A stretch of DNA of 64,000 nt from Candidatus Gromoviella agglomerans. GTDB lineage: Bacteria; Pseudomonadota; Alphaproteobacteria; CAJXXZ01; G021065005. The DNA lies in assembly GCF_021065005.1 (NCBI RefSeq), contig NZ_CP069247.1:525968-589967 (forward strand), in the 5' to 3' direction. The translations under genes were made by a program, and so were the position numbers. The notes beneath the pieces were generated by a model. The model saw only the letters and a program-made list of their open reading frames with translations. It ran no database searches and had not been told where the DNA came from. Positions 43,250 to 51,951 of the stretch are shown one piece after another. Positions within the stretch are counted from its first letter, which is position 1. Each line of letters opens with the position of its first letter.

Positions 43250-44530
43250 TTAACTTTGCAAAGTATATTGTACTTTGTTATTTTTTAATGCTATTAAGCC
43301 GATAAATGAAACCACTCCTGCAAACATTAAGTAAAAGCTTGGTGCTAAAATATTATATTTGCTAAACATTGCCATGAGAACAGGTGCTGTTCCTCCAAAA
43401 ATCGTCATGCTCAAGTTGTGTGATATGGAAACTCCAGAGTAGCGAATATTTAGAGGAAATATTTCAGATAGTAATGATGAAAGAGGTGCGTAATATATAC
43501 CCATGTTTATGGTTAGAAAACAATATGCGATGCATACTTTTACCATTGAAGTGTCAAAAAAATAGCAAAATGAGATGTATGAAAATATAAAGAATAGCAC
43601 GCATGATATCATCATTATTTTGATTTTAGAAAATTTGTCGAGGAATTGTCCAATTATTGGTACTGTGATTGCAAAGCATGTCATTCCGATAGTATTTATT
43701 AATAATGAGATTTTTGATTCGATTCCTACAATTGTTTGTAAGTATGATGGTACAAAAAGAGTGATTATAAAAAACCCGATAGCGACAGTCATATCAATCA
43801 ACATTACGATTCCGACATTTTTTTTATAATTTTTCATAACATCAAGAAGTGGAGTATTTGATTTTTTCATAGATATGAATTCTTTGGATTCGCTCACTTG
43901 CTGTCTTAGTTTTTTACCAATTAAGCCTCCCATTATGCTTATTACGAAAGGAATTCTCCATCCCCACGACATGATCTGGTGATTTGATAGAAGAAAAAAT
44001 AATAGACTTGAAATACATGAACCGATCAACGTTCCGAATACAACGCTAAAAATTATCCAACTTCCGTATAGTCCTCTTTTGTTATTGGGAGAATGTTCTG
44101 ATACAAAAATCATTGATCCAGTGAATTCTCCACCCATCGAAAACCCTTGCATTAATCTTATGATTGTTAACAATAGAGGTGCTAGCCATCCAACCATTTC
44201 GTATGTGGGTAGTACAGATATGGCTGCAGTTGGTATTGCCATCATATACATAGATATTATAAGAGATTTTGATCTTCCAAGCTTGTCACCTATATGACCG
44301 AAAAATACAGCGCCGATTGGTCGCATTACAAATCCCATTGCGAATATTCCTAATGAGGCCATCAATGATGCTACTGTATCAGATTCAGGAAAGAACAATT
44401 TCCCAAATGTTGGAGCGAAAAATCCATAAAGTGCAAAATCGTACCATTCTATGGCATTTCCGATCATGCAAGATATAAGTATTTGCATCATAGAATTATT
44501 TTTATTTGCTTCAACAGATTTGTTGTGCAT
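43250..44530 (-). CDS. MFS transporter, metabolite:H+ symporter (ProP-like) family
   Basis: This 426-residue inner-membrane protein has twelve hydrophobic segments. Family landmarks are 'IGNAIEWYDFALYGFFAPTFGKLFFP', 'RPIGAVFFGHIGDKLGRSKSL' (MFS signature loop), 'IRLMQGFSMGGEFTGSMIFVSEH' and 'KRGLYGSWI'. These match the MHS subgroup (ProP, ShiA, KgtP). In intracellular bacteria such carriers commonly take up proline/betaine or organic acids from the host; the substrate here is not deducible. It is a single gene with no operon partner. Confidence 0.88.
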   Translation of the reverse strand: MHNKSVEANKNNSMMQILISCMIGNAIEWYDFALYGFFAPTFGKLFFPESDTVASLMASLGIFAMGFVMRPIGAVFFGHIGDKLGRSKSLIISMYMMAIPTAAISVLPTYEMVGWLAPLLLTIIRLMQGFSMGGEFTGSMIFVSEHSPNNKRGLYGSWIIFSVVFGTLIGSCISSLLFFLLSNHQIMSWGWRIPFVISIMGGLIGKKLRQQVSESKEFISMKKSNTPLLDVMKNYKKNVGIVMLIDMTVAIGFFIITLFVPSYLQTIVGIESKISLLINTIGMTCFAITVPIIGQFLDKFSKIKIMMISCVLFFIFSYISFCYFFDTSMVKVCIAYCFLTINMGIYYAPLSSLLSEIFPLNIRYSGVSISHNLSMTIFGGTAPVLMAMFSKYNILAPSFYLMFAGVVSFIGLIALKNNKVQYTLQS

Positions 44531-44682
44531 TATTAGTTTTAGTTTTCAACAATTGATATTACTTGACGTTGATTATTTCGCATAGATGTATTGCTTCAAT
44601 TTGATTTTTTTATATTTGTATGCTACAGAGTTTTTATTTTCTTGAGCGAAATTGTGCAAGTTCTATTCTTCGATGTCTAATT

Positions 44683-45306
44683 TTAAACTAGTGCAAGTGA
44701 GTGAAGTGATGATATGTTTATATCAAGTGAATATTTAAGTTTATTATAAAATTTTGTTGCAAAATCGTTGAGTGTAATTGAAGATCCCATCTCTAGGCAA
44801 GAGGTTACTTTTGCATTTTGTTCTCCACAAGTTAAGATGTTATGAAATGGAGATAGATTACATGATATGTTAATGGACGCGCCGTGATATGCTACATCTT
44901 TTTTTACTCGCAAGCCAATTGATGCAATTTTTTTTTCGTTTGTCCATACTCCGACAGAGTTTTTTACTTGAGCTTCGATTCCAATTTCATTTAATGTGTT
45001 GATTATTGATTCTTGTAATAATTTTACATAATCAGATATGTATAAGTTATTTTTTTTGAGATTAATAATTGGATAAACAATCAGTTGTCCAGGACCGTGG
45101 TATGTTGTTTTTCCTCCTCTAGAAGAGTGAAAAACTGGAATTGATGTTGATTTTAATATATCTTCTTCTGATCCGCTTCTACCGATTGTGTAGCACTCTT
45201 CATATTCAAAAAATAGTATTTTATCTCTGCCTCCATCTAGTACTAAATTCATTGTTTTTCCCATAATTTCAATAGAATTTGAGTAATCTGATCTTATGAT
45301 ATACAT
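44683..45306 (-). CDS. lipB: Octanoyl-ACP:protein octanoyltransferase
   Basis: LipB transfers octanoate from ACP to lipoyl domains of 2-oxoacid dehydrogenases and the glycine cleavage system. The 207-residue product has 'SSRGGKTTYHGPGQLIVYPI' (about 62-80), the lysine in 'NEKKIASIGLRVKK', 'AYHGASINI' and the nucleophile Cys160 in 'LTCGEQNAKVTS'. These are the family's catalytic elements. LipA is not in the window. It is divergent from ihfB. Confidence 0.93.
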   Translation of the reverse strand: MYIIRSDYSNSIEIMGKTMNLVLDGGRDKILFFEYEECYTIGRSGSEEDILKSTSIPVFHSSRGGKTTYHGPGQLIVYPIINLKKNNLYISDYVKLLQESIINTLNEIGIEAQVKNSVGVWTNEKKIASIGLRVKKDVAYHGASINISCNLSPFHNILTCGEQNAKVTSCLEMGSSITLNDFATKFYNKLKYSLDINISSLHSLALV

Positions 45307-45447
45307 TCTCTTAGGCAGTATAATTTACAATATTAGTTTGAATCTGCCAAAAAAAGAATATTTAATAATATTAATTTAGATTGTTCATTCATAGAAAGTT
45401 AGTATCTTATCGATAATACTACATTATGTGTATTTCTTACGATTATT

Positions 45448-45726
45448 ATGAATAAGTCGGATTTAGTCAAAATGATGAAATTTAGGTTTAAAAACTTTTC
45501 CATGAAAGATATAGATGACAGAGTAGTGGAAGTGTTTAATGCGATTAAATACGCTTTATCACATGGTCAGCAAGTGGAAATTCGTGGCTTTGGTAGATTT
45601 TTCACGAAAAACAGAAAATCGCGCGTTATAGTCAATCCAAGAACGAAACAAATTGTTCAAGTGATGGAAAAAAACGTTCCATTTTTTAAAGCTGGAAAAA
45701 TACAGAAAGTTTTTAATGAGAAATAG
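45448..45726 (+). CDS. ihfB: Integration host factor beta-type DNA-binding protein
   Basis: This 92-residue HU/IHF protein has 'KSDLVKMM', 'VEIRGFGRFFTKNRKSRVIVNPRTKQIVQVMEKNVPFFKAGKIQKVFN'. 'EIRGFGRF' and 'K.VPFFKAGK' are typical of IHF-beta. It may pair with the alpha-type protein encoded at 34616. The gene ends 12 bases before the convergent fzlA. Confidence 0.87.
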   Translation: MNKSDLVKMMKFRFKNFSMKDIDDRVVEVFNAIKYALSHGQQVEIRGFGRFFTKNRKSRVIVNPRTKQIVQVMEKNVPFFKAGKIQKVFNEK

Positions 45727-45738
45727 TAAAAGCGTGTG

Positions 45739-46428
45739 TTAAAAATCAAGAATTGCATAATGCTTTGCTGAGTTGATTAATGGTATTTTGTCTAGTAATA
45801 TTCTGCTAAAAGATGGTCTAGATTTTATTCTCGAGTACCATCTTCTTAATAATGTCCACTTATTCCAAGGTATCATGCCAAAGTAATCTAGGCAAGATAT
45901 ATGAGATGCAACGCAAAAATCTGCAACAGAAAGCTTGTCATTTGATAAGCAGTTTTTATTTTCAAGAATTTCGTTGAGAATCTTAAAAAATGCATCTCCT
46001 TCAATTTGTTTTGCAAATAGAATTCTCGAATCTGGAGCTGTTCTATCTTTATAGAACTTTATAACTTTTTCATTTATAATCGGTATTAGAATTTCGTAAT
46101 AAAATTGATTATTGAATATTTCACAGATTGCTCTTGCATTTGACGATCGCTTTATATCTGTGGAAAAAATATTATATTCTTGCTGTAGGTATTCGATTAT
46201 TGCATAAGTTCCTGGAATGTCGATTGCTTCATCATATTTGTTTACAATCAATATTGGTGACAGATCCATTTGTGAGTGCTCAAATGTGTTACCCTGAACA
46301 TGACTTTTAAAATTCACATTGCATTCTGCAAGCATTATTCTTATATACCTCGAAAATGGGCATAAAATATTATGATGGAGTATGTATGATGAAGCATTTT
46401 GTTCTCTTTCGCTTGAAAATCTGTTCAT
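45739..46428 (-). CDS. fzlA: FtsZ-localised protein FzlA (GST fold)
   Basis: FzlA is a glutathione-S-transferase-like protein that binds FtsZ filaments and is needed for division in Alphaproteobacteria. The 229-residue product has an N-terminal thioredoxin-type fold ('PFSRYIRIMLAECNVNF') and 'IDIPGTYAIIEYLQQEY'. The C-terminal region has 'APDSR', 'LSVADFCVASHISCLDYFGMIPW' and 'WYSRIKSRPSFSRILLDKIP', ending 'HYAILDF', which matches the distinctive FzlA tail. It is divergent from uppP by 32 bases. Confidence 0.88.
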   Translation of the reverse strand: MNRFSSEREQNASSYILHHNILCPFSRYIRIMLAECNVNFKSHVQGNTFEHSQMDLSPILIVNKYDEAIDIPGTYAIIEYLQQEYNIFSTDIKRSSNARAICEIFNNQFYYEILIPIINEKVIKFYKDRTAPDSRILFAKQIEGDAFFKILNEILENKNCLSNDKLSVADFCVASHISCLDYFGMIPWNKWTLLRRWYSRIKSRPSFSRILLDKIPLINSAKHYAILDF

Positions 46429-46460
46429 TGTATATGTACCATTCCATAGTTATTTAATTC

Positions 46461-47258
46461 ATGAATATGGATATCACAGAACGCGGTATTTTGGCAATAA
46501 TTATAGGTATCATTCAAGGATTAGCTGAGTTTTTTCCTATTAGTTCTTCGATGCATTTAAATTTATTTAAGGATCTTGTAAATTATGGAGATGATGCAAT
46601 TATTATTTCTGCTCATTGCGGAACGATGTTCGCGTTACTTGTGTTTTTTCGATCGTATATTTTTCAATCAATAAACGGATTTTTGGATTTAATTAGAGGA
46701 ATGATTGATTTTAAGCATTTTTTTAATATATCTCAAATTGATATTATGTTTGCAGCAACTTTCCCAATTTGCATTGGTGCTATGTTCATAAATAGAGCAG
46801 ATTACGATTTAAAGACCATGGCTGCACTGAATGCAATATTTGCAATCGTTGTATTTTTGGTGAATAGATTTTGCAAATCCAAAGAAGGGTCTTTGAGTAT
46901 ATTTCATGCATTTGTAGTCGGTACATTTCAGGTGTTATCGATATTTCCAGGTATGAGTCGCCTTGGTATGTGTATGATTGCTATGAGGTTAATGAATTAT
47001 GATCTGAAGACTAGTATAAGATACGGACTATTATTTTCTATTCCAGCTGTTTTTGGATCTATAATATTTTCAATGAGTGAATTTGATTATAATGATATTC
47101 TTTCACATATTGTGTGTGTGTTAAGTGCTTTTGCAGTTGGATTATTTGTGATGAGATTTGCAATTAATCTTCTTACATATCGCTATGGTATGTTGTTGCT
47201 GACTTTTTATAGAGTTGGCTTGTCTTTGCTGATGTATGGTATTACATGTTGTTCCTGA
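46461..47258 (+). CDS. uppP: Undecaprenyl-diphosphate phosphatase (BacA type)
   Basis: UppP recycles the lipid carrier of peptidoglycan and O-antigen synthesis. The 265-residue membrane protein has the two signature loops 'IIQGLAEFFPISSSMHLNL' and 'FPGMSRLGMCM' (usual PG.SRSG) and about seven to eight hydrophobic segments. It faces rbfA tail to tail with 24 bases between. It fits with alr, lysC, asd and the dapC-like gene as evidence for retained cell wall synthesis. Confidence 0.92.
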   Translation: MNMDITERGILAIIIGIIQGLAEFFPISSSMHLNLFKDLVNYGDDAIIISAHCGTMFALLVFFRSYIFQSINGFLDLIRGMIDFKHFFNISQIDIMFAATFPICIGAMFINRADYDLKTMAALNAIFAIVVFLVNRFCKSKEGSLSIFHAFVVGTFQVLSIFPGMSRLGMCMIAMRLMNYDLKTSIRYGLLFSIPAVFGSIIFSMSEFDYNDILSHIVCVLSAFAVGLFVMRFAINLLTYRYGMLLLTFYRVGLSLLMYGITCCS

Positions 47259-47282
47259 CTTTTGCTAAATTTAGTGAAAAAA

Positions 47283-47600
47283 TTAATATAGTAATCCACT
47301 ATTGATTTGAAATTTCTCATCATAGGGACAGAACCTTATTTTTGGCATACTTTTGAAGTACACTTTTGACTTTATGTAATTATTAATATTGAGTATAAAT
47401 GAATTAGCTTTTTTTATTGTTTCTTGGCTATTCATATTTTTGCCTGTTACTATTATGTTGCAATACTTCAAATCTTTACTTACTTTTGCATCTATTACTG
47501 ATATATCACATATATCGTATGCAATGAACCCGTTTGCTACAGCTTTAGCAATTTGGCTAGCAAATTTGCTTTGTCTTATTGATTTTATATCGTTTAACAT
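47283..47600 (-). CDS. rbfA: Ribosome-binding factor A
   Basis: RbfA helps mature the 16S rRNA 5' end. The 105-residue KH-like protein starts 'RQSKFASQIAKAVANGF' and has 'ISVIDAKVSKDLKYCNIIVTG' and 'KSMPKIRFCPYDE', corresponding to the family's 'V..V..S.DL..A.VYV' and 'L...P.L.F..D'. It is on the minus strand, 30 bases downstream of lysC. infB and truB, usual neighbours, are not adjacent. Confidence 0.85.
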   Translation of the reverse strand: MLNDIKSIRQSKFASQIAKAVANGFIAYDICDISVIDAKVSKDLKYCNIIVTGKNMNSQETIKKANSFILNINNYIKSKVYFKSMPKIRFCPYDEKFQINSGLLY

Positions 47601-47630
47601 ATGAAAAGTAGTTCAGCTCCAGTAATGATA

Positions 47631-48692
47631 CTACGATGAATATGTGAAATCTATTCCAATTGTATTATTGAATATCATGGAAATTAACTCATCATTTATT
47701 TCACGAATTATGTCTGTAGTTTCTTGAACATTTACCTTGCTCACGGACGACATTAGAAAGAAAAATTCATCTTCTTCAAAAGCATTTTGCATTTTGAGTC
47801 CATATTTTTCTACCATACTTAGTAGATATTTTTTGTGTATCTTGTGGATAGATATATTAATTTTGTGATCTTCAACTGAATTAAACGATTTATCAAAAAT
47901 ATTTGATTGTATACAAAAAAATTTGAATGAGTTGTTTTTATTTGCATTGATTGTTGTAGTTTTAGTTTCTAAAATATCTTTAATCAATATACTTATATTA
48001 TGTTTTTGAGCAATTTTGATACATTTTGTATGCAATAATCTACAACCTATTTTACTCATTGCAATTGCTTCTTTATATGTCAATATTTCGAATAATCGTG
48101 CTGATTTTATGCTAGATGGATTTGTTGTGTATGCTCCTCCAACATCTTTGAAGAATATACATTGCGTTGATTTTATAGATATTGCAACTGTGATTGCTGT
48201 TATATCAGATCCTTCAAACCCGAGAGTTGTGATGGTATTTTTTTCATCTTTCCCTATAAATCCTGGAATTAGTACTACATCGCTATCAGCTGATTCTATG
48301 CTTCGATTGTCAATATGTAAAATGTTAGCGAACGAATGTTTACTATCTGTCAATATTAAATTAAGATCTGTGCACTTCAAGAAGTGAGAATGAAAAGATT
48401 TTACACTTATATTCATTTGTTCTAAATATTTTTGCACAACTGAGCATGTTAATATCTCCCCATATGAAAGGATTTCATCTGATGATTTTGGATTGAAATT
48501 AAGGCTAGAGTTTATATTGCTCAATTTTCTTGTTATTTCTTTAAATGCTGATAGAACAATGATGACCTTTGGTTCGCGTTTGTCCTTTTTTATGAGCAAA
48601 TAAGGTAGTATTATATTATACAAACTTTCCAATGATGTTGATAAATCTCTGTATGTTCCTAAAACTGAGCCACCAAATTTCATTACGATCAT
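47631..48692 (-). CDS. lysC: Aspartate kinase
   Basis: Aspartokinase phosphorylates aspartate, the first step to diaminopimelate, lysine and threonine. The 353-residue product starts 'MKFGGSVLGTYRDL' (family KFGGTS), then 'ILSYGEILTCSVVQKYL', 'TLGFEGSDITAITVAISIKS' (family GRGGSD) and 'DVGGAYTTNP' (DVDGVYTADP). It is about 50 residues shorter than usual and its C-terminal ACT region is poorly conserved, so feedback control may be weakened; this is inference. Confidence 0.88.
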   Translation of the reverse strand: MIVMKFGGSVLGTYRDLSTSLESLYNIILPYLLIKKDKREPKVIIVLSAFKEITRKLSNINSSLNFNPKSSDEILSYGEILTCSVVQKYLEQMNISVKSFHSHFLKCTDLNLILTDSKHSFANILHIDNRSIESADSDVVLIPGFIGKDEKNTITTLGFEGSDITAITVAISIKSTQCIFFKDVGGAYTTNPSSIKSARLFEILTYKEAIAMSKIGCRLLHTKCIKIAQKHNISILIKDILETKTTTINANKNNSFKFFCIQSNIFDKSFNSVEDHKINISIHKIHKKYLLSMVEKYGLKMQNAFEEDEFFFLMSSVSKVNVQETTDIIREINDELISMIFNNTIGIDFTYSS

Positions 48693-48984
48693 AATCTAAT
48701 ACTTTCTAGTCATATTGATTATATAAATGATGAGGAAGAATCTACAGATGGTGATGATTATTTTTTGACTTAGTTGTTGTGTAGATGTAAATTATGTTTT
48801 TTGCTGATTATATCATTATCTTATGGTCAGATTTATTGAGAATATTGTATGTGTTGACTAATGTAGTATGGTACTTCTATAAAAGACTCTTCATTGTAAA
48901 GTTGAAAAGAGTTTTAGATAATGAGAAAATGATTTTGACAAACCGATCTTTTAGGCGATTTGTACAAATTTCAGTAAGCTTATG

Positions 48985-50592
48985 TTAATTGCCCATCAAA
49001 ATGGTATCAACCAGTTCGCTTATGGTAGGAATATTTACTATTTTTTTTCCATCTTGTATTTTATAGTACAATTCGTCTTCGGAAAATCTATAAACAGAAT
49101 GTCCAGAAAACATAAGATTGTCATCAAAAGCAGATGTATCACAATTGTACGACTCTTCTAATGATACATTTACAGTTTTTGAAGAGGCTAATTCGTAATG
49201 CAAATCGATGAGTGGATGTGTTTCTACGTTGTTACCTTGCTGACTCATGAAGGTTTCTGCATTTTTTATGTGATTTGCGATTTCTTGTGGAGATTTTTTT
49301 ATGCTAAATCCGTTTATGCAAACCTCGTCCGCGTGTACTATATATTGCAATGTTTTTTGAATGCAAAACGATCTCGGATCTGGAATTAATCCAGTTGTAT
49401 GAGCTTCGCCTTCTTGACTCCAATTGCTGAATTTGCATTGACTTAAGCATCCCATGCATGATATTTGGTCTCTTCTTATTTGAGTTGCATCACTTGGAGT
49501 TGTGAATATGATTGTTTTATCTGGAGTTTTCATGATTTTTGTAAAGCCTTTGCTTGCCCATTCTTGAGATTTAATGTAGTCGACATCAGTTATAAAAACG
49601 TCGTTGAGGCCTATATTTATTTTGTTGCAGAATTCATCAGATTTTTCTGATAAAAAAGCAATTTGACGGCTAGATCGTGAAACTAAATTCTTTAAAAAAT
49701 CGTTGTAGACTGCAGAAGAGTGAAATCCTGTAGGGCTAAATTTGTGCAGTAAAGTTTCTCCTTTGCGCACTTCCAATAATCGTCTTTTCCATAAATCTGG
49801 AATTGGGCTCTCTTTTGTTAATAATGGTCTCGTACCAAATTGAAATCCGATTTGACCTATTGCGGCATTATCAATCCAACTTTCCCATTCCTTAAGTCGC
49901 CAAACATTGCCTGCCATTATTATGGGAATTGAATCTAAGTTTGCATTTTTCATTGATTCTCTTAATTCTGCTACTCTTTCATATGGATCTTGAGGAATGT
50001 TTGAATCTTCTTTGCGGCTCAATCCGTTATGTCCGCCTGCTTTCCAGGGATCTTCATATACTACTCCGCCCAGCCATTCTGATACATCTTTATAAGCTCT
50101 TTGCCAAAGTATATTAAAAGCTCTGGCTGATGAGACTATGGGGTAATAAAATACTTTGAACTGTGCTGCGATTTTTGATAATTCGTAAGGCATGCCTGCT
50201 CCACAAGTTATTCCGTGAATTAATCCTTTTGTGCCAGTGAGAATACCGTTTAGGACTCGTTTTACATCTGCCATCTCCCACAATACATTCATATGAATTC
50301 TTCCATTTCCGTTTGATATATCGTGAGCTATCTTTGCTTGTGCTATCCCAGCTTTAATTCCGTGTGCGATTAATTCTTCATGTCGTTCTTTTCTGGTTTT
50401 ACCTTTGTATATCAGTTTCAGTAAATTACCCATTTCATCGTATACATCGCCATTTACTCCTGAAAAAGTGCCAATCCCGTTTTTTGCAGCCCAATATCCT
50501 GCGGTTATTCCGTTTGATATCGAAATGCCTTTACCTCCCTCGATAATTGGAAGTACTTTTGATCCAGAGATTAATATTTCTTTAAGAAACAT
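48985..50592 (-). CDS. Nitronate monooxygenase-like flavoprotein
   Basis: This protein belongs to the 2-nitropropane dioxygenase/nitronate monooxygenase-like family of TIM-barrel flavoproteins found across Alphaproteobacteria. Landmarks are 'MFLKEILISGSKVLPIIEGGKGISISNG', 'HGITCGAGMPYEL', 'YEDPWKAGGHNGLS', 'IIMAGNVW' and 'FQFGTRPLL'. A cysteine group 'CMGCLSQCKFSNW' comes later. ATG 50592 is preferred, giving 535 residues; the open frame extends to 50658. An insertion of about 60 residues separates 'HADEVC' from 'DDNLMFSGHSVYRF', so it is longer than relatives recalled. The physiological reaction is unknown. Confidence 0.75.
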   Translation of the reverse strand: MFLKEILISGSKVLPIIEGGKGISISNGITAGYWAAKNGIGTFSGVNGDVYDEMGNLLKLIYKGKTRKERHEELIAHGIKAGIAQAKIAHDISNGNGRIHMNVLWEMADVKRVLNGILTGTKGLIHGITCGAGMPYELSKIAAQFKVFYYPIVSSARAFNILWQRAYKDVSEWLGGVVYEDPWKAGGHNGLSRKEDSNIPQDPYERVAELRESMKNANLDSIPIIMAGNVWRLKEWESWIDNAAIGQIGFQFGTRPLLTKESPIPDLWKRRLLEVRKGETLLHKFSPTGFHSSAVYNDFLKNLVSRSSRQIAFLSEKSDEFCNKINIGLNDVFITDVDYIKSQEWASKGFTKIMKTPDKTIIFTTPSDATQIRRDQISCMGCLSQCKFSNWSQEGEAHTTGLIPDPRSFCIQKTLQYIVHADEVCINGFSIKKSPQEIANHIKNAETFMSQQGNNVETHPLIDLHYELASSKTVNVSLEESYNCDTSAFDDNLMFSGHSVYRFSEDELYYKIQDGKKIVNIPTISELVDTILMGN

Positions 50593-50963
50593 TACGTGAG
50601 ATTTGAAGAGATATGTTTCAGTGTACAATATTTTGATGATTTTGCACTCATACTTCATAAATTATCATGATTTCTGTTATCTTGATTATGATTTATCATG
50701 CTTATTTGATGTATTTATGCGATGGATTGCTATTAAATTTTTGTCTACTGTAATTGATGTTTGTTTTGTGTGCTAACAATCTCGTTATCATATATGAATG
50801 ACCTTGAATTTGTGAGATATATTTAATCCCAATATTAATATTTATATTAAAAAATATTGATCATGTTATGTCAACAAAAGAAAATTGTAAAATTTAGATA
50901 TGAAAATTTTATCTGTTCATAGAATTATCTATGCGCTGATAATCTTAAAAAAGATGTGGATTT
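50593..50963. other. Gene-free stretch before the type VI secretion block
   Basis: These 371 bases hold no convincing gene. They are very AT-rich with short frames on both strands. No tRNA, repeat or terminator stands out. Confidence 0.5.
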
Positions 50964-51950
50964 CTACTCATTTTTGTCTATGCCAAGGAATTTCAGAATC
51001 GTAAAGAATTCATTTTTGTCTTTGCCGTATTTATTGACAAAATCAACAAATGTTTTGTTCTCCCATATTAAGAACTGATTCAGTATATATGTTGATATTT
51101 CATGAGGTTTTTCTTCTAGAATTTTTTTTATCATGTTATGAATGTCTGACAATTTATTCTCTGATATTTGCTCTGTTGTATTGCTTTCATTTACTTTTTG
51201 TTTTGAACATATATTATCGTTTACGTAATTTTTGTATATTTTTAGAGTCTCTATTGTATTCTTGAAGAAGTATGATGCAAATGGTTTTGCATTATCTCTA
51301 AAATTTCTTTCAATTTTGGTCATCGACGATTCTATATTTTCTATTTCATTTAAATGTGATTGAATCAATGCTGTTTTTTGTATTAATTCTTTTTCTTGAT
51401 TCTTTGGATTTTTTGCTTTGCCAATAATCTGTTCTAACAAGATACGTGAATCAAATTCATTTTCTACCTCATTTTTGAGAATGATTTTATTGGCAGTTTT
51501 GTCTATCCACTCGACGATATTATCCTGTGCATCAGGAGATTCAGGGTACATCTCTGGAATTTCTATTAAAAATTCAGCAAATATGGATATGCATTCGAGA
51601 AGTGCGTTTATGCCGTATTTGTGCAGTGTTGCTTCAATAAGCCATGCAAGAATCTGTAAGTCTTTTGATGAATTTATCAGGACTTCTGTGCATATGTCGA
51701 TTATTTTTGTCCAATCTTGTGTTCTACCTTTTTCTTGCCATATTCCTTTATCGTCTTCATCTTGGTAGTTATTTTCTCTTTGCAATATAATCTCATCGTA
51801 AACGCTTTCATATCGAACATTTCTTCCTTTATTTGAGAATATTTGCAAGATTTCTTGATATTTTTTTATGAATTTTGGTGTGATTTTCTCGACATTTGTT
51901 TCGTTTTGAGAATTTTCTTTAATATTTTTGTTATTTATTGTGTTATTCAC
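50964..51950 (-). CDS. tssA: Type VI secretion TssA-like protein (ImpA N-terminal domain)
   Basis: TssA proteins guide assembly of the type VI baseplate and sheath. The product has an ImpA-type N-terminal domain: 'VRYESVYDEIILQRENN', 'GIWQEKGRTQDWTKIIDICTEVLINSSKDLQILAWLIEATLHKYGINALLECISIFAEFL'. The C-terminal half is helical and unrecognised. AGGAGG lies inside the end of tssM, six bases before GTG 51950, which is therefore preferred (328 residues) to ATG 51965. It is the last gene of the tssL-tssM-tssA unit. Confidence 0.75.
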   Translation of the reverse strand: MNNTINNKNIKENSQNETNVEKITPKFIKKYQEILQIFSNKGRNVRYESVYDEIILQRENNYQDEDDKGIWQEKGRTQDWTKIIDICTEVLINSSKDLQILAWLIEATLHKYGINALLECISIFAEFLIEIPEMYPESPDAQDNIVEWIDKTANKIILKNEVENEFDSRILLEQIIGKAKNPKNQEKELIQKTALIQSHLNEIENIESSMTKIERNFRDNAKPFASYFFKNTIETLKIYKNYVNDNICSKQKVNESNTTEQISENKLSDIHNMIKKILEEKPHEISTYILNQFLIWENKTFVDFVNKYGKDKNEFFTILKFLGIDKNE

Positions 51951-51951
51951 C

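Noticed and set aside
48794..48988. 64-codon plus-strand frame with hydrophobic stretches
   Set aside because: No ribosome-binding site, no recognisable pattern, and it lies in an AT-rich gap where such frames are expected by chance.
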